From Chloroflexota bacterium (GTDB lineage: Bacteria; Chloroflexota; Anaerolineae; Anaerolineales; UBA11579), in assembly GCA_019456165.1 (NCBI GenBank), contig VRUJ01000030.1, positions 1 to 37,242 of the forward strand: DNA of 37,242 bases, given 5' to 3'. Every line of letters starts with the position of its first letter. Positions within the stretch are counted from its first letter, which is position 1. Both the position numbers and the translations under genes were made by a program. Below, piece after piece: positions 26,701 to 34,268 of this stretch. Under the pieces are notes generated by a model, which was given only the letters and a program-made list of their open reading frames with translations, was not told where the DNA came from and did not search any database.

Positions 26701-27386
26701 AAGATGAAATTGAATGGAATTCATTTTTAACGATATCTACTGTGAAAGATGAAAACGATCAACCTATCGCTTATGTGGGTATTAATCGGGATATCACCGA
26801 GACAAAAAAGCTGCAGCTAGATTTGGAAGATTCCTATTTAACTACGATTGAAGCATTGGCCTCCGCTTTGGATGCTCGCGACCGTGAGACTGAAGGACAC
26901 TCTACAAGAGTAGCAGCTTCTGCTATGCAGGTAGCAGAAATGATGGATTTATCCCCAACTTCACGGCAAGCATTACTGCATGGGGCTTTATTGCATGACC
27001 TTGGAAAAATCGGTGTCTCAGATACAATTTTGCATAAACCTGGTCCTTTAACAGAAGAAGAATGGGTAGTAATGAAGCACCACCCAGAAATTGGCTATAC
27101 CATTTTACATAGCGTAAAATTTTTGTATGATGCACTACCAGTTATTCTATACCACCATGAAAAATGGGACGGCAGCGGTTACCCGAAAGGTTTATCCGGT
27201 GAAGAGATTCCCCTAATAGCGCGAATTTTCACGGTCACAGACGCGTATGATGCCATGACCAGCGACCGCCCTTACCGCAATGCTGCTAGCCATTCCGATG
27301 CCCTCTATGAAATCGAACAAAGTGCTGGTATCTATTTCGACCCCCATGTTACCGCCGCTTTCTTGAAATTACACGGGAGAGGTTAA
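23727..27386 (+). CDS. Membrane sensor HD-GYP cyclic-di-GMP phosphodiesterase
   Basis: Protein of 1219 residues starting at TTG 23727, supported by GGAAAGAGGA six bases upstream and by no nearby ATG. TM1 (~30-50), extracytoplasmic Cache-like region to ~325, TM2 (~330-350), HAMP-like linker, three GAF domains (~430-570, ~585-745, ~770-910), a PAS domain (~915-1035; NPAFERVTGFTKEETLGK) and a C-terminal HD-GYP domain. The catalytic signature is complete: H1090-D1091 in LLHDLGKIGV, KHHPEIG, YHHEKWDGSGYP and TDAYDAMTSDRPYR. Expected activity is hydrolysis of c-di-GMP to pGpG/GMP. It follows module B closely, but module A has no equivalent, so it is an addition to or neighbour of that operon. GAF1 and GAF3 contain several cysteines (TPCENI, CIGRHNCPF) that could bind metal or sense redox state; this is speculative. 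Confidence 0.94.
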   Translation: MTSIKAFFLGKSNKILGKFSKKPFAFKLFITLILFSLIPLLIVGVLGISASRYSAIENSRQSLSTQASLTAALYDILLGERLQDIRQLANNGVVRRFSETWPEPSLEDETETQNILNDLVQANTYFQQIILMDLQGEIILSVNDKFGLNLETQIIILEGIAGNDFISDIVLATDDQSQSILYSTPVFDKDGTVVLIALLVVHVDELWDLLDNHTKSFGQEYEGILTDEFGLILYNSINEDLDLNTPLKFNSESGSMHISEGVVSLQIESSESNFLSFLSEDQRKNPDQPNLIYQSDGENIPYYAETAQLNIKPWVVVESIPEAILLAPVVRLSWTFVGIIFFIGILIIPLTKIATFKNAAPLKEITKAVERLTNGELDQPISSVIGVTDDETEVLLNSLDTMRESLRDSYTGLETRNQRMSRLSDLAVSLSGSVIDISIQIVTFITELLEVEVATVEEFRGENISILAMHRHGQILLGGEFPFRGTPCENIRAEKKICLHSQAVTDFPEDSFLAEFGLNTYMGVPILDSNGEVIGVINAMDDKPRDFDEGDIHLLQIMAKRVGVELERTHAEAQIRRRVGELEAIAEVSELVTTGGNLQPILDDLTRMIVKVTDFDGVGISLFQSEEGYITFPAVYTNGQEIRFLKQRQGTQKEMKDLPAVQQLIDGDKYVLVDSPTSDLRVDKKQRKLAREDGIETLLIWPLQHSGKIIGTLDLVSGEQIDITAKDLKLYSTLADQTANAIQNASLLTETEQRLNETSILYDLSSSLASNFRKEEMLPIILDHIQDSLEIEGSSILMLESKTGEISVKATRGSFDKIEDILLPSENMPSYCALISGEPCIGRHNCPFWPNDLPPSKTICIPFKVGDKIIGGLNLGINLSSELLEDHHRLLNGIADIAANALRRAMLFEEVQLYKDTFDSTTDAIMITDLESNIIDINPAFERVTGFTKEETLGKKPSLIKSEHGDSKFYEKMWQQILKEGFWAGEIINTNKDEIEWNSFLTISTVKDENDQPIAYVGINRDITETKKLQLDLEDSYLTTIEALASALDARDRETEGHSTRVAASAMQVAEMMDLSPTSRQALLHGALLHDLGKIGVSDTILHKPGPLTEEEWVVMKHHPEIGYTILHSVKFLYDALPVILYHHEKWDGSGYPKGLSGEEIPLIARIFTVTDAYDAMTSDRPYRNAASHSDALYEIEQSAGIYFDPHVTAAFLKLHGRG

Positions 27387-27637
27387 TGCTTCTTTTTACC
27401 AACATAGCTACGCCTAATAACTCTTTCCTTAATATTATTACTAAGCGAGCATTACTCTTAATATCAGGCGTCACAAATTACTTGGGGTGCACACTGAAAT
27501 CTCCAGGTTTTTGGTTGGGTCTGTAACCCCAATTGCTGTAGATTTAAAAGATCCTCCCATGAAAAGACATTAGCCAAATCAGTTTTCTGGCGAACAGGAT
27601 AATTTGTCTTCTATGGGATTGGATGCACAATATACCC

Positions 27638-29905
27638 CTACCTCCTCTCAACCTCCACCCACATTTGCTTCCCATCTGTGCTCAGGTTAATCCAGCCGTT
27701 TTGGTCGGTGCTCAGGAGAGTGTAGCCGTCCAAGGCAGCGAGCGTTTCGGGGGAGGGCAGGCCGCTATAATCCCCTGCGGCAACGCTGAGCAAAACAAGG
27801 CGGGGATTGAGGTTGGCGATCCACTCTGGGGGATTAATGGGGGCAAACCCATTATCGGCCAATAGTAAAGCAGTCACTCTTCCAATATCTCGCCCCATCC
27901 CCAAGCTCTCAAGATCGGCAAAGTCAGCCCCTAAAGGCAATAAAACGCGGAAATCTCGCCATTCTAGAAGAAGAATCGCGCCGCGATTGCTGGCTGTAAG
28001 CACTTCCAGATGTGCGCCCTCGCCTAAATCCAAAACCAGACCCTGTTGGGCAGGAATGATCGGAATTTGAGCATCAGTTAGTTCAGTTTGCAAAAAGCGC
28101 GCTGAGCGCGATGCATGATTCGAGCCAGCCCACAAAACCTGCGCTGGCTGGAAGCGTTCAATGTTGCGAGGCAGTGCGGCAACTTGCTCTTCGCTCGGCG
28201 AGACAATCACCAAGAAATCCAACTGCCTGTGGGTAAGCGGCAAACGGCGCCCTAAGGCGTCTGATAATTTGGTCACGCTTGGCCCCCCATTGATCAGTGC
28301 ATACCGCCCCGTTGGGGATTGAATGAGAATTGCATCTCCGGTGCCAACATCCAAGATAGTGAGATGCAACATCCCATCGGGGGCAGAAAAAACAGCTTGC
28401 CAGGTTAGCATGCTCAGGGCAGCGAGGGCAGAAAAAAACAGCGCTGGACGTATTACGGGTAGTTTATCCTTCAACCAGGATCCTGCAAAAGTAAACCCAA
28501 GCAGAATCACATACAATAAAATCACAACCACTATACCAATCTGGCCTGAAATCAAAACCCCACCAGGGAGGGCGGCGAACCATTCCACCACACGGATGGT
28601 GTATGCGGTAAACGGCCATGCAAAATAAGAAATAAGTTGGCCAAGCGGAAATATAACCAGTCCCAATAAAGTGGCGAGACCGCCGAGGATCATGATCGCG
28701 GGTTGGGCTGGTAAGATGAGGATATTGGCAGGAATGGAACTCAATGAGAAACGTTGGAAGTGATAAAGGATTATGGGAAATGTTGTGATGCCAGCCGCTA
28801 GCGTAAACAAAAAATACTCCCCCACCGGCCCAACCAGACGTTCAACCAGCCCTTCTGGCAAGAGTCGTGAGGCCAATTTAGTAAAATAATCACTGAGTGG
28901 TTCAGCATATAGGATGAGACCCAAGGTGGCGGAAAAAGATAGCTGGAATCCCACATCCCAGGGGATATGAGGATTTTGTAACGCCATGATTGCAGCAGTG
29001 AACGCTAAACTATTAAGCCCCATTTGCCGGCGGCCAACCTGCCTGGCTAGCAAAGCCAGCCACCCCATGATTGCCGCGCGCACCACAGCTGCATCCGCGC
29101 CAACTAAAATAGTGTAGATAGCGATACCAACTGCTGCTGCTAAAGCTCCTCTACGACCGCCTAACCAGCGATTAAATATCTTGAGAAAAAGAGCTGCAAT
29201 TATTGTTATATTGAACCCCGAAATAGCAATTACGTGGGCGGTTCCAGTATCATTGAAAGCTTCTCTTACATCAGCTGGGATTCTGCTTTCCACGCCGAGT
29301 AAAATTCCCGCCATCAAGGATGCCTCCGGATCAGGGAAGAAACGAAAAACCAAATCGAGGGCATGCTGCTTCAAAGAAAAAATCGCCCGGAAAAAAACGT
29401 TCCCCTGCCCGCTTTCAAGCAAAGAAGCCTCCCCATAAGGCATATATGTGTAGATACCAGATCGCGCTAAATAATCACTGTAAGAGAATTCTTCATTCTC
29501 GGGAGGAGTTTCAAGGTAACCGCGCAATACCACTCGATCGCCGTAATGCCAATCGCCATCCGTAGGAACACGCGTTAACAATAACCCGCTGACCTCAACG
29601 TGTGTGATCTCATCAGCAACGCGTAAGCGTTCGACTTTCACGCGTAAATTAATGTAGCTATCTCGCACATCAGGAGGTTGGATCACAACCCCAACCAAAA
29701 CCGTTTCAATCTCGGTATCGTTGTACCAGGAGATAAAATCAGAATTAACTTCAGGTAAACTTGCCTGGTAGCGAGCTGCTCCCAAGAAAAAAACACTCAG
29801 GGCAAGAATAAACAGAGTTGTGGGAGCAAGTGAGCTGGCATACGGCGGGGTGGTGAATCGTCGGGGAATAATTCTAGGGATTGAAAAGGAAAAGCGCCCT
29901 TCCAT
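27638..29905 (-). CDS. comEC: ComEC/Rec2-family DNA uptake channel protein, main part
   Basis: Protein of 755 residues from ATG 29905. Contains an N-terminal soluble OB-like part (~60-190), the multi-helix Competence domain with DVREAFNDTGTAHVIAISGF (~210) and ~8 membrane segments, then a metallo-beta-lactamase-like C-terminal domain starting at LTILDVGTGDAILIQSP (~515). In active domains a TH-x-D-x-DH motif follows at about residue 567; here the site reads VSPSEEQVAALP, so the metal-binding histidines are missing. The family moves single-stranded DNA across the membrane in natural transformation. The first two helices are encoded in the same frame just upstream (29909-30043), separated by a TGA and one codon, so the gene appears interrupted by a nonsense change. 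No Shine-Dalgarno precedes 29905; re-initiation after the TGA could rescue it. Confidence 0.88.
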   Translation of the reverse strand: MEGRFSFSIPRIIPRRFTTPPYASSLAPTTLFILALSVFFLGAARYQASLPEVNSDFISWYNDTEIETVLVGVVIQPPDVRDSYINLRVKVERLRVADEITHVEVSGLLLTRVPTDGDWHYGDRVVLRGYLETPPENEEFSYSDYLARSGIYTYMPYGEASLLESGQGNVFFRAIFSLKQHALDLVFRFFPDPEASLMAGILLGVESRIPADVREAFNDTGTAHVIAISGFNITIIAALFLKIFNRWLGGRRGALAAAVGIAIYTILVGADAAVVRAAIMGWLALLARQVGRRQMGLNSLAFTAAIMALQNPHIPWDVGFQLSFSATLGLILYAEPLSDYFTKLASRLLPEGLVERLVGPVGEYFLFTLAAGITTFPIILYHFQRFSLSSIPANILILPAQPAIMILGGLATLLGLVIFPLGQLISYFAWPFTAYTIRVVEWFAALPGGVLISGQIGIVVVILLYVILLGFTFAGSWLKDKLPVIRPALFFSALAALSMLTWQAVFSAPDGMLHLTILDVGTGDAILIQSPTGRYALINGGPSVTKLSDALGRRLPLTHRQLDFLVIVSPSEEQVAALPRNIERFQPAQVLWAGSNHASRSARFLQTELTDAQIPIIPAQQGLVLDLGEGAHLEVLTASNRGAILLLEWRDFRVLLPLGADFADLESLGMGRDIGRVTALLLADNGFAPINPPEWIANLNPRLVLLSVAAGDYSGLPSPETLAALDGYTLLSTDQNGWINLSTDGKQMWVEVERR

Positions 29906-29908
29906 AGC

Positions 29909-30043
29909 TCAGATCAGGCGCGGCAAAAATAGCAAACTGAAAGCCAGAACAGACAGCCACAACCACCCACCCGCGCTAAATTCCAGGGCTGAAGAGAGCA
30001 AGATACCAGTCAGGAAAGCGAGCGAGAGCCACAGAAGGGGCAT
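29909..30043 (-). pseudogene. N-terminal membrane segment of ComEC, cut off by an in-frame TGA
   Basis: About 44 residues from ATG 30043 forming two hydrophobic helices (MPLLWLSLAFLTGILLSSAL and a following WLWLSVLAFSLLFL), ending LPRLI at a TGA (29911-29909). The next two codons in the same frame are GCT and the ATG of the main comEC frame. The composition is what ComEC proteins have at their start. A single change of CGA (Arg) to TGA would explain the split. A sequencing error or real nonsense mutation cannot be told apart here. No SECIS-like element was looked for beyond eye inspection. Confidence 0.65.
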
Positions 30044-30136
30044 ATGATTTGTGCGTCTGGAGATAGATTTCTCATAAAGATTGCCGCCACAACGCAATTA
30101 GATTATAGCAGGTTAAATACACCCTTAATAAGCCAT

Positions 30137-30811
30137 TTACTGCTCCTTTCTTACGGTGGCTTGAGGGCGGTATTCCTGGCGTTTATAAGTGCGATATTTA
30201 TTAAATCCATAAACCTGAGAAACAATAATAAGGACGGTTAGTTGGATAGAAATTAATATAAAAATCCTTTCTCGGTCTACAACAACCTGGAAGCCGAAAG
30301 TATGCGCCATCACTAGAGGAAATAAAATGTAATTTAACCGCTGTAAGAGCTTCCAGAGAGGGCCTTTTAATAGGCGCATTGAAAAATCGTTCGACATGAG
30401 CAATAAAATAACTAATATTATTGTTCCTAGTAAACCAATATAGTTGCTCACGCCAAACAAATTTAACAACGGAGAAAACCCTTCCCCTTCTGGATCAAGG
30501 AAATATAATGCTATCTTACCTCCCAGATGTACTTGCAAACCAAAAAAAACGTGCAATAAACCGGTGATTCCTGACCAAATTCCGACATCTCTACGCAAGT
30601 AAAAATTTACGGGGACGCGGCCTCGATCAAGCAACCTCCAGGTACCATAAAAAAGAGTAAATACCAAGAAGAGCAAGGATACATATCCTAAACCAATTGT
30701 GAGCTGTCGGACCAATTTAATATCCGGTTTATACAGAATTGCGGCGTAACACCCAACTAATGTAATTAGCGCCAAAATGATATGAGATACCAAGCGTTTA
30801 TTTTTTCTCAT
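30137..30811 (-). CDS. Ferric-reductase-like transmembrane haem protein (MsrQ/YedZ-like)
   Basis: Protein of 224 residues with about six hydrophobic segments (near 10-28, 36-56, 78-95, 118-140, 160-175, 185-200). Histidines in helices, H87 and H95 (GLLHVFFGLQVH) and H170 (VMAHTFGFQ), plus RRDVGIWSG, resemble the ferric reductase-like membrane domain seen in MsrQ/YedZ and related cytochrome b proteins. No flavin or NAD domain is attached, so it would receive or pass electrons through a partner. No MsrP is nearby, so the name msrQ is not assigned. ATG 30811 has no obvious Shine-Dalgarno. It ends 94 bases before the start of the comEC N-terminal piece and reads in the same direction. Confidence 0.75.
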   Translation of the reverse strand: MRKNKRLVSHIILALITLVGCYAAILYKPDIKLVRQLTIGLGYVSLLFLVFTLFYGTWRLLDRGRVPVNFYLRRDVGIWSGITGLLHVFFGLQVHLGGKIALYFLDPEGEGFSPLLNLFGVSNYIGLLGTIILVILLLMSNDFSMRLLKGPLWKLLQRLNYILFPLVMAHTFGFQVVVDRERIFILISIQLTVLIIVSQVYGFNKYRTYKRQEYRPQATVRKEQ

Positions 30812-31115
30812 GTATTCATAATTTGAATTTAAGCATGGTCAACAAAATATAAAAGAAAATCGTCCTATTAATATTTAATTCTGAGCAATTTTGGAGACAC
30901 CTGTTTATATTCTAGCACTATTCCAAGAATTACAAAACGAACTCAAATAACCAACCTCGAACTGAATAAGACTAATGGATCTTGGAAAATATATTTGTTT
31001 TGCCGCTTAAAGAAGAGCCCTAAAACCTCTTTTAATGATGTATAGGAAACCCAAAGATTTTTCTATTGTTAATTCAGACATTTAGTGCAACGAATGAGGA
31101 GATAAAATCATTCGT
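30812..31115. other. Intergenic region before the IS30 fragment
   Basis: AT-rich 304 bases between divergent genes. No gene, RNA or clear promoter is recognised. The last ~40 bases (GTGCAACGAATGAGGAG, from 31085) probably belong to the end of the IS30-type element and provide a ribosome-binding site for its transposase. Confidence 0.5.
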
Positions 31116-31334
31116 ATGCGAAAAGAAAAATATCTACACCTAACAAATGCTGAACGGGAAGAAATCAATCGGTTCTTGGCAAAGAATAAGCCACTTGTAG
31201 AAATTGCAAAACACTTGGGGCGAAGTTCAAGCACAATCTCCCGTGAAATAAGACGAAATAGTGGAAAAACTGGATACAGAGCCTTTAGTGCGAGTAAACG
31301 TTCCCAAGCTGCCGCATCTTCTTATCGTAATTAG
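31116..31334 (+). mobile_element. IS30-family transposase, N-terminal fragment
   Basis: Frame of 72 codons beginning with the helix-turn-helix typical of IS30 transposases: LTNAEREEINRFLAKNK, then VEIAKHLGRSSSTISREIRR and a GYRAFSA motif. A full transposase would be some 300 residues with a DDE domain; here it ends after the HTH at SSYRN. AGGAGATAAAAT stands upstream. The sequence changes at about 31325-31335 into the body of a sulfatase-like gene read in another frame. The fragment might still bind terminal repeats of a related element, but no such element is in the window. Confidence 0.85.
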
Positions 31335-32433
31335 CTTTGTAGCTAACAGCGCTACCCAGCTGCTAGCACAACGCGACAGGACGGATGAAGCATCTCTTTC
31401 CATTGTAGAAAACAGACTACAATCGCTTATTCAGGAAAGGGTACCCGCCGTCACCCCAAACATTTATTTACTTGTCTATGACGGATACGTCCCTAATGAG
31501 ACCATGCTTGCCTATGGTATCGATAACAGTTTTCAAGAAGAATACTTAAAAGGACAAGGCTTCACACTCTATCCGCAGACCTATTCGGTGGCAAATCAGT
31601 CCATTTCAACGATGAGTAGGGTTCTCAACGCATCGACCGAAAATTATGACGATTCGAGAAGGGAAGTTTCGGGAGATGGAATAATACAAAACACATTAAG
31701 AGGTTTTGGTTATGAGACGTATGGCATATTTAGCACTGATTATTTCTTTCGCGGTAGCAACTCAACTTACGATTTTTCATATCCTGAGCGCAGTTTATCA
31801 AGAGGTATCCTTTTGAATGCAATTTTAATGGGAGAATTCCGGTTTGATATCGTGTTACTCAGTTCTCCCAGGGTTCAATTTGTCGAAACCAAGCAAAGCA
31901 TTTTCGAAGGTGTCACCGGGGACCCAATTTTTATGTATATGCACTCCGGATTGCCAGGTCATAGTCAAAACTCGGGGGCTTGTCTGCCCGACGAGACCGA
32001 TCGTTTTAGAACAAGGTTAACAGGTGCCAATATTGAGATGCAGCTCGATATCAAAACGATAATCGAAAATGAACCTGAAGCAATCATAATTGTGGCCGGC
32101 GATCACGGTCCTCACCTAACCAAGAATTGTGTTGGTACTGGAGAAAGATACGATATTTCAGAAATTTCGCGATTGGATATCCAGGATAGATTTGGTACCT
32201 TTTTAGCTGTTAGGTGGCCAACGGAGGAGTTTGCAAAATATGATGACATCACAGTTTTGCAAGATTTGTTTCCAACAGTATTTGCATATCTTTTTCACGA
32301 CGAAATAATGCTGGAATCGAAAATTGAACCCTCAACACTTAAGCCCTGGTTTATCAGCGGGGCATCAGTCCAAAACGGTATTATTTACGGGGGAATCAAT
32401 GATGGTGAACCTCTTTTTGTAACAGATAGATAG
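31261..32433 (+). CDS. Sulfatase/alkaline-phosphatase-superfamily hydrolase, 5'-truncated by IS30 fragment
   Basis: Frame of 390 codons opening at GTG 31261 inside the IS30 fragment; the native 5' end has been replaced. From about residue 65 the protein is sulfatase-like: PNIYLLVYDGYVPNE with metal ligand D74, a Ser/Thr-rich segment (YSVANQSISTMSRVLN) where the nucleophile should lie, and a second metal site AGDHGPHL (D281/H282). Related proteins of ~500-700 residues have N-terminal membrane helices and act on cell-envelope lipids or glycopolymers; only one weak hydrophobic stretch (~18-36) remains here. I see no sulfatase maturation motif C/S-x-P-x-R, so a phosphatase, phosphodiesterase or phosphotransferase is as likely as a sulfatase. 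Expression depends on whether a fortuitous start is used. Confidence 0.72.
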   Translation: MEKLDTEPLVRVNVPKLPHLLIVISFVANSATQLLAQRDRTDEASLSIVENRLQSLIQERVPAVTPNIYLLVYDGYVPNETMLAYGIDNSFQEEYLKGQGFTLYPQTYSVANQSISTMSRVLNASTENYDDSRREVSGDGIIQNTLRGFGYETYGIFSTDYFFRGSNSTYDFSYPERSLSRGILLNAILMGEFRFDIVLLSSPRVQFVETKQSIFEGVTGDPIFMYMHSGLPGHSQNSGACLPDETDRFRTRLTGANIEMQLDIKTIIENEPEAIIIVAGDHGPHLTKNCVGTGERYDISEISRLDIQDRFGTFLAVRWPTEEFAKYDDITVLQDLFPTVFAYLFHDEIMLESKIEPSTLKPWFISGASVQNGIIYGGINDGEPLFVTDR

Positions 32434-32752
32434 TTTTTAGGAGGTCGAAAAACCTCGGCACTACATCCGTTTTTCTTGTCGGCTTACGGTTTTTTCTGAG
32501 CTACGAACATACTCTCCTGAAAATCCGTTCAATAACCTGTAAACCACGCCCCTCGCTAGGTTTCAAGAATATGTGGAATTGGCACTTATATTTGTGCGAT
32601 TTATCTAGTAAAATATCTAAACTGGTAAAAATGTTATTGGGTCGGATTTTTTCATTCTAACTCCACTCCATTCCAAGACGTCCCAACCAAACAGCTTATT
32701 AGTCTAAAGTCGGAAGAAAATCTTTAGGCCAATAATCCCAGGTATTTTAATT
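32434..32752. other. Intergenic region upstream of the kinase-FHA gene
   Basis: 319 bases without a gene. A short stem GAGGT/ACCTC with a CGAAAA loop lies at 32441-32456 just after the sulfatase-like gene and may be a weak terminator. An AT-rich stretch near 32600-32625 is a possible promoter, but no clear -35/-10 pair can be given. Confidence 0.4.
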
Positions 32753-34054
32753 ATGATTAAGAATCTAAGCGGGAAGGCATTCGGAAAATTCCAGCTCGGT
32801 GAGTACTTAGGGCATACTGGAACCGCGCACGTTTACCTATCAAAGTTTCCCGGAACTGAAAAACAAATAGTAATCAATTTATTACCCTCGCATTTCACCG
32901 GAGAGCTAAGTTTCGCCGAACACTTTTTAGTTGAAGCAAGTATCCTGGCAACTTTAGATCACCCCTTCATTGTAAAAGTTCACGAGTTCGGAATAGAGCA
33001 AGATTACCCTTTCCTAGTTATGCAGCACGTAAAAGGGCCTACACTAAAAGACTTGCTGACAGCTACGAAGCAAAGACAAGTACGCATACCTTTGGAAGTG
33101 TGCATTTTTATAATAAACAGCCTAGGTACAGCGCTTTCTCATGCTCATAATCAAATAATCCCTCATTCTGACGTGAAACCACATAATGTCTTATTAGAAG
33201 GTTCAACACAGGTAATTTTGACAGATTTTGGTTTCGCAAGATTATTGAATATCAACAAATCTTCTAGGCAGGGTACATTGGAAGGACACTCACCATCAAA
33301 ACAATTCCAAGAAAAAAGTGTGGAAATGCGCAAGGACATTTTCTCGCTAGGTATAATTTTTTACCAATTAACAACTGGAAAACTACCTGGGTTTGAAGGC
33401 GATACAAGTCCTCTTGTGGAAAACCTCAACAATGTTAAAGTGGTTTCACCCCAAACAATCGTTCCTGAGATACCAGACGAAATGAACCAAATCATCCTAA
33501 AGGCAATCTCCAACGATGAGGAAAACCGCTACCATACCGTGGGTGAACTCATTGAAGATCTGGGAAAAGTCCATTGGCACGTAAAAACTACTGTGCTTCC
33601 ATCTGCTCAAATGTCTGGAGTAGTTGAATTCAGCAGTCGGTTTTCATCGGTTGCCATGCCAGATAAGTACGAATCCAAGCAAGAAAGTAAAGTTTCCCTC
33701 TACTTCCTAGACACAGGGCAAATTATAGATTTGGATATGGGGAGGGAATATACTTTGGGAAGGCAATACGAGGGGCAACCATTATTACCAGATATTGATC
33801 TGACACCTTACAGGGCTTTTGAAGGTGGAATCTCAAAACTGCACGCCAAGCTCGAAATGGGGGAAACGGATGTTAAGATAATTGACCTCGGATCGGCTAA
33901 CGGCACTTGGCATGCTGGTAAAAAAATCCCCGTAAACACGCCCTATACTCTGCAGCATGCCGACCTAATAATGCTAGGGAAATTGAGAATCCAAATTCTA
34001 ATTTCCGGTTCAGTTCCCACCTCTCCCCCAAAAAATAAAGAAAATGAACCATAG
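32753..34054 (+). CDS. Serine/threonine protein kinase-like protein with FHA domain, probable pseudokinase
   Basis: Protein of 433 residues. Kinase-like domain ~12-275: glycine loop GHTGTAHVYL (20-29), alpha-C Glu near E61, catalytic loop H138-S-D140-V-K142-P-H-N145, DFG at 158-160. The beta-3 motif that should read V-A-I-K is I-V-I-N, placing N42 (codon AAT) where the ATP-binding lysine belongs. HRD is HSD. Without that lysine, most kinases lose activity, so this is probably a pseudokinase, although WNK-like relocation of the lysine cannot be excluded. The C-terminal FHA domain (~325-425) has GRQ, S-K-L-H-A and GSANGT, suited to binding phosphothreonine. No membrane segment. It may act as an adaptor that reads phosphorylation made by another kinase. 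It stands alone, about 200 bases before the ABC operon. Confidence 0.9.
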   Translation: MIKNLSGKAFGKFQLGEYLGHTGTAHVYLSKFPGTEKQIVINLLPSHFTGELSFAEHFLVEASILATLDHPFIVKVHEFGIEQDYPFLVMQHVKGPTLKDLLTATKQRQVRIPLEVCIFIINSLGTALSHAHNQIIPHSDVKPHNVLLEGSTQVILTDFGFARLLNINKSSRQGTLEGHSPSKQFQEKSVEMRKDIFSLGIIFYQLTTGKLPGFEGDTSPLVENLNNVKVVSPQTIVPEIPDEMNQIILKAISNDEENRYHTVGELIEDLGKVHWHVKTTVLPSAQMSGVVEFSSRFSSVAMPDKYESKQESKVSLYFLDTGQIIDLDMGREYTLGRQYEGQPLLPDIDLTPYRAFEGGISKLHAKLEMGETDVKIIDLGSANGTWHAGKKIPVNTPYTLQHADLIMLGKLRIQILISGSVPTSPPKNKENEP

Positions 34055-34268
34055 GTAGTAGATTGAAGTATAAAATGTGTCGGGTTGTATCCCTTATGAG
34101 AATTTGATTTAATCGTTAGACCTGGTATTAATTTCCGAAAAACCGAAGCCTAGGGGATTGAACAGTTAAACGATAATTATCATATCATCTGAAGAAAATA
34201 ATTCTGCTTTTTTCGCAAAGCCCAAGGAAATATGATATTATTTGTCCGAATTGGAGGAGTGTCTGCAG

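Noticed and set aside
29181..29565. Plus-strand basic open frames across comEC
   Set aside because: Lys/Pro-rich shadow translations opposite conserved comEC codons.
29903..29911. Selenocysteine or recoded TGA in comEC
   Set aside because: ComEC is not a known selenoprotein, the residue is in a membrane-proximal linker, and no SECIS-like stem is evident; a nonsense change or re-initiation is simpler.
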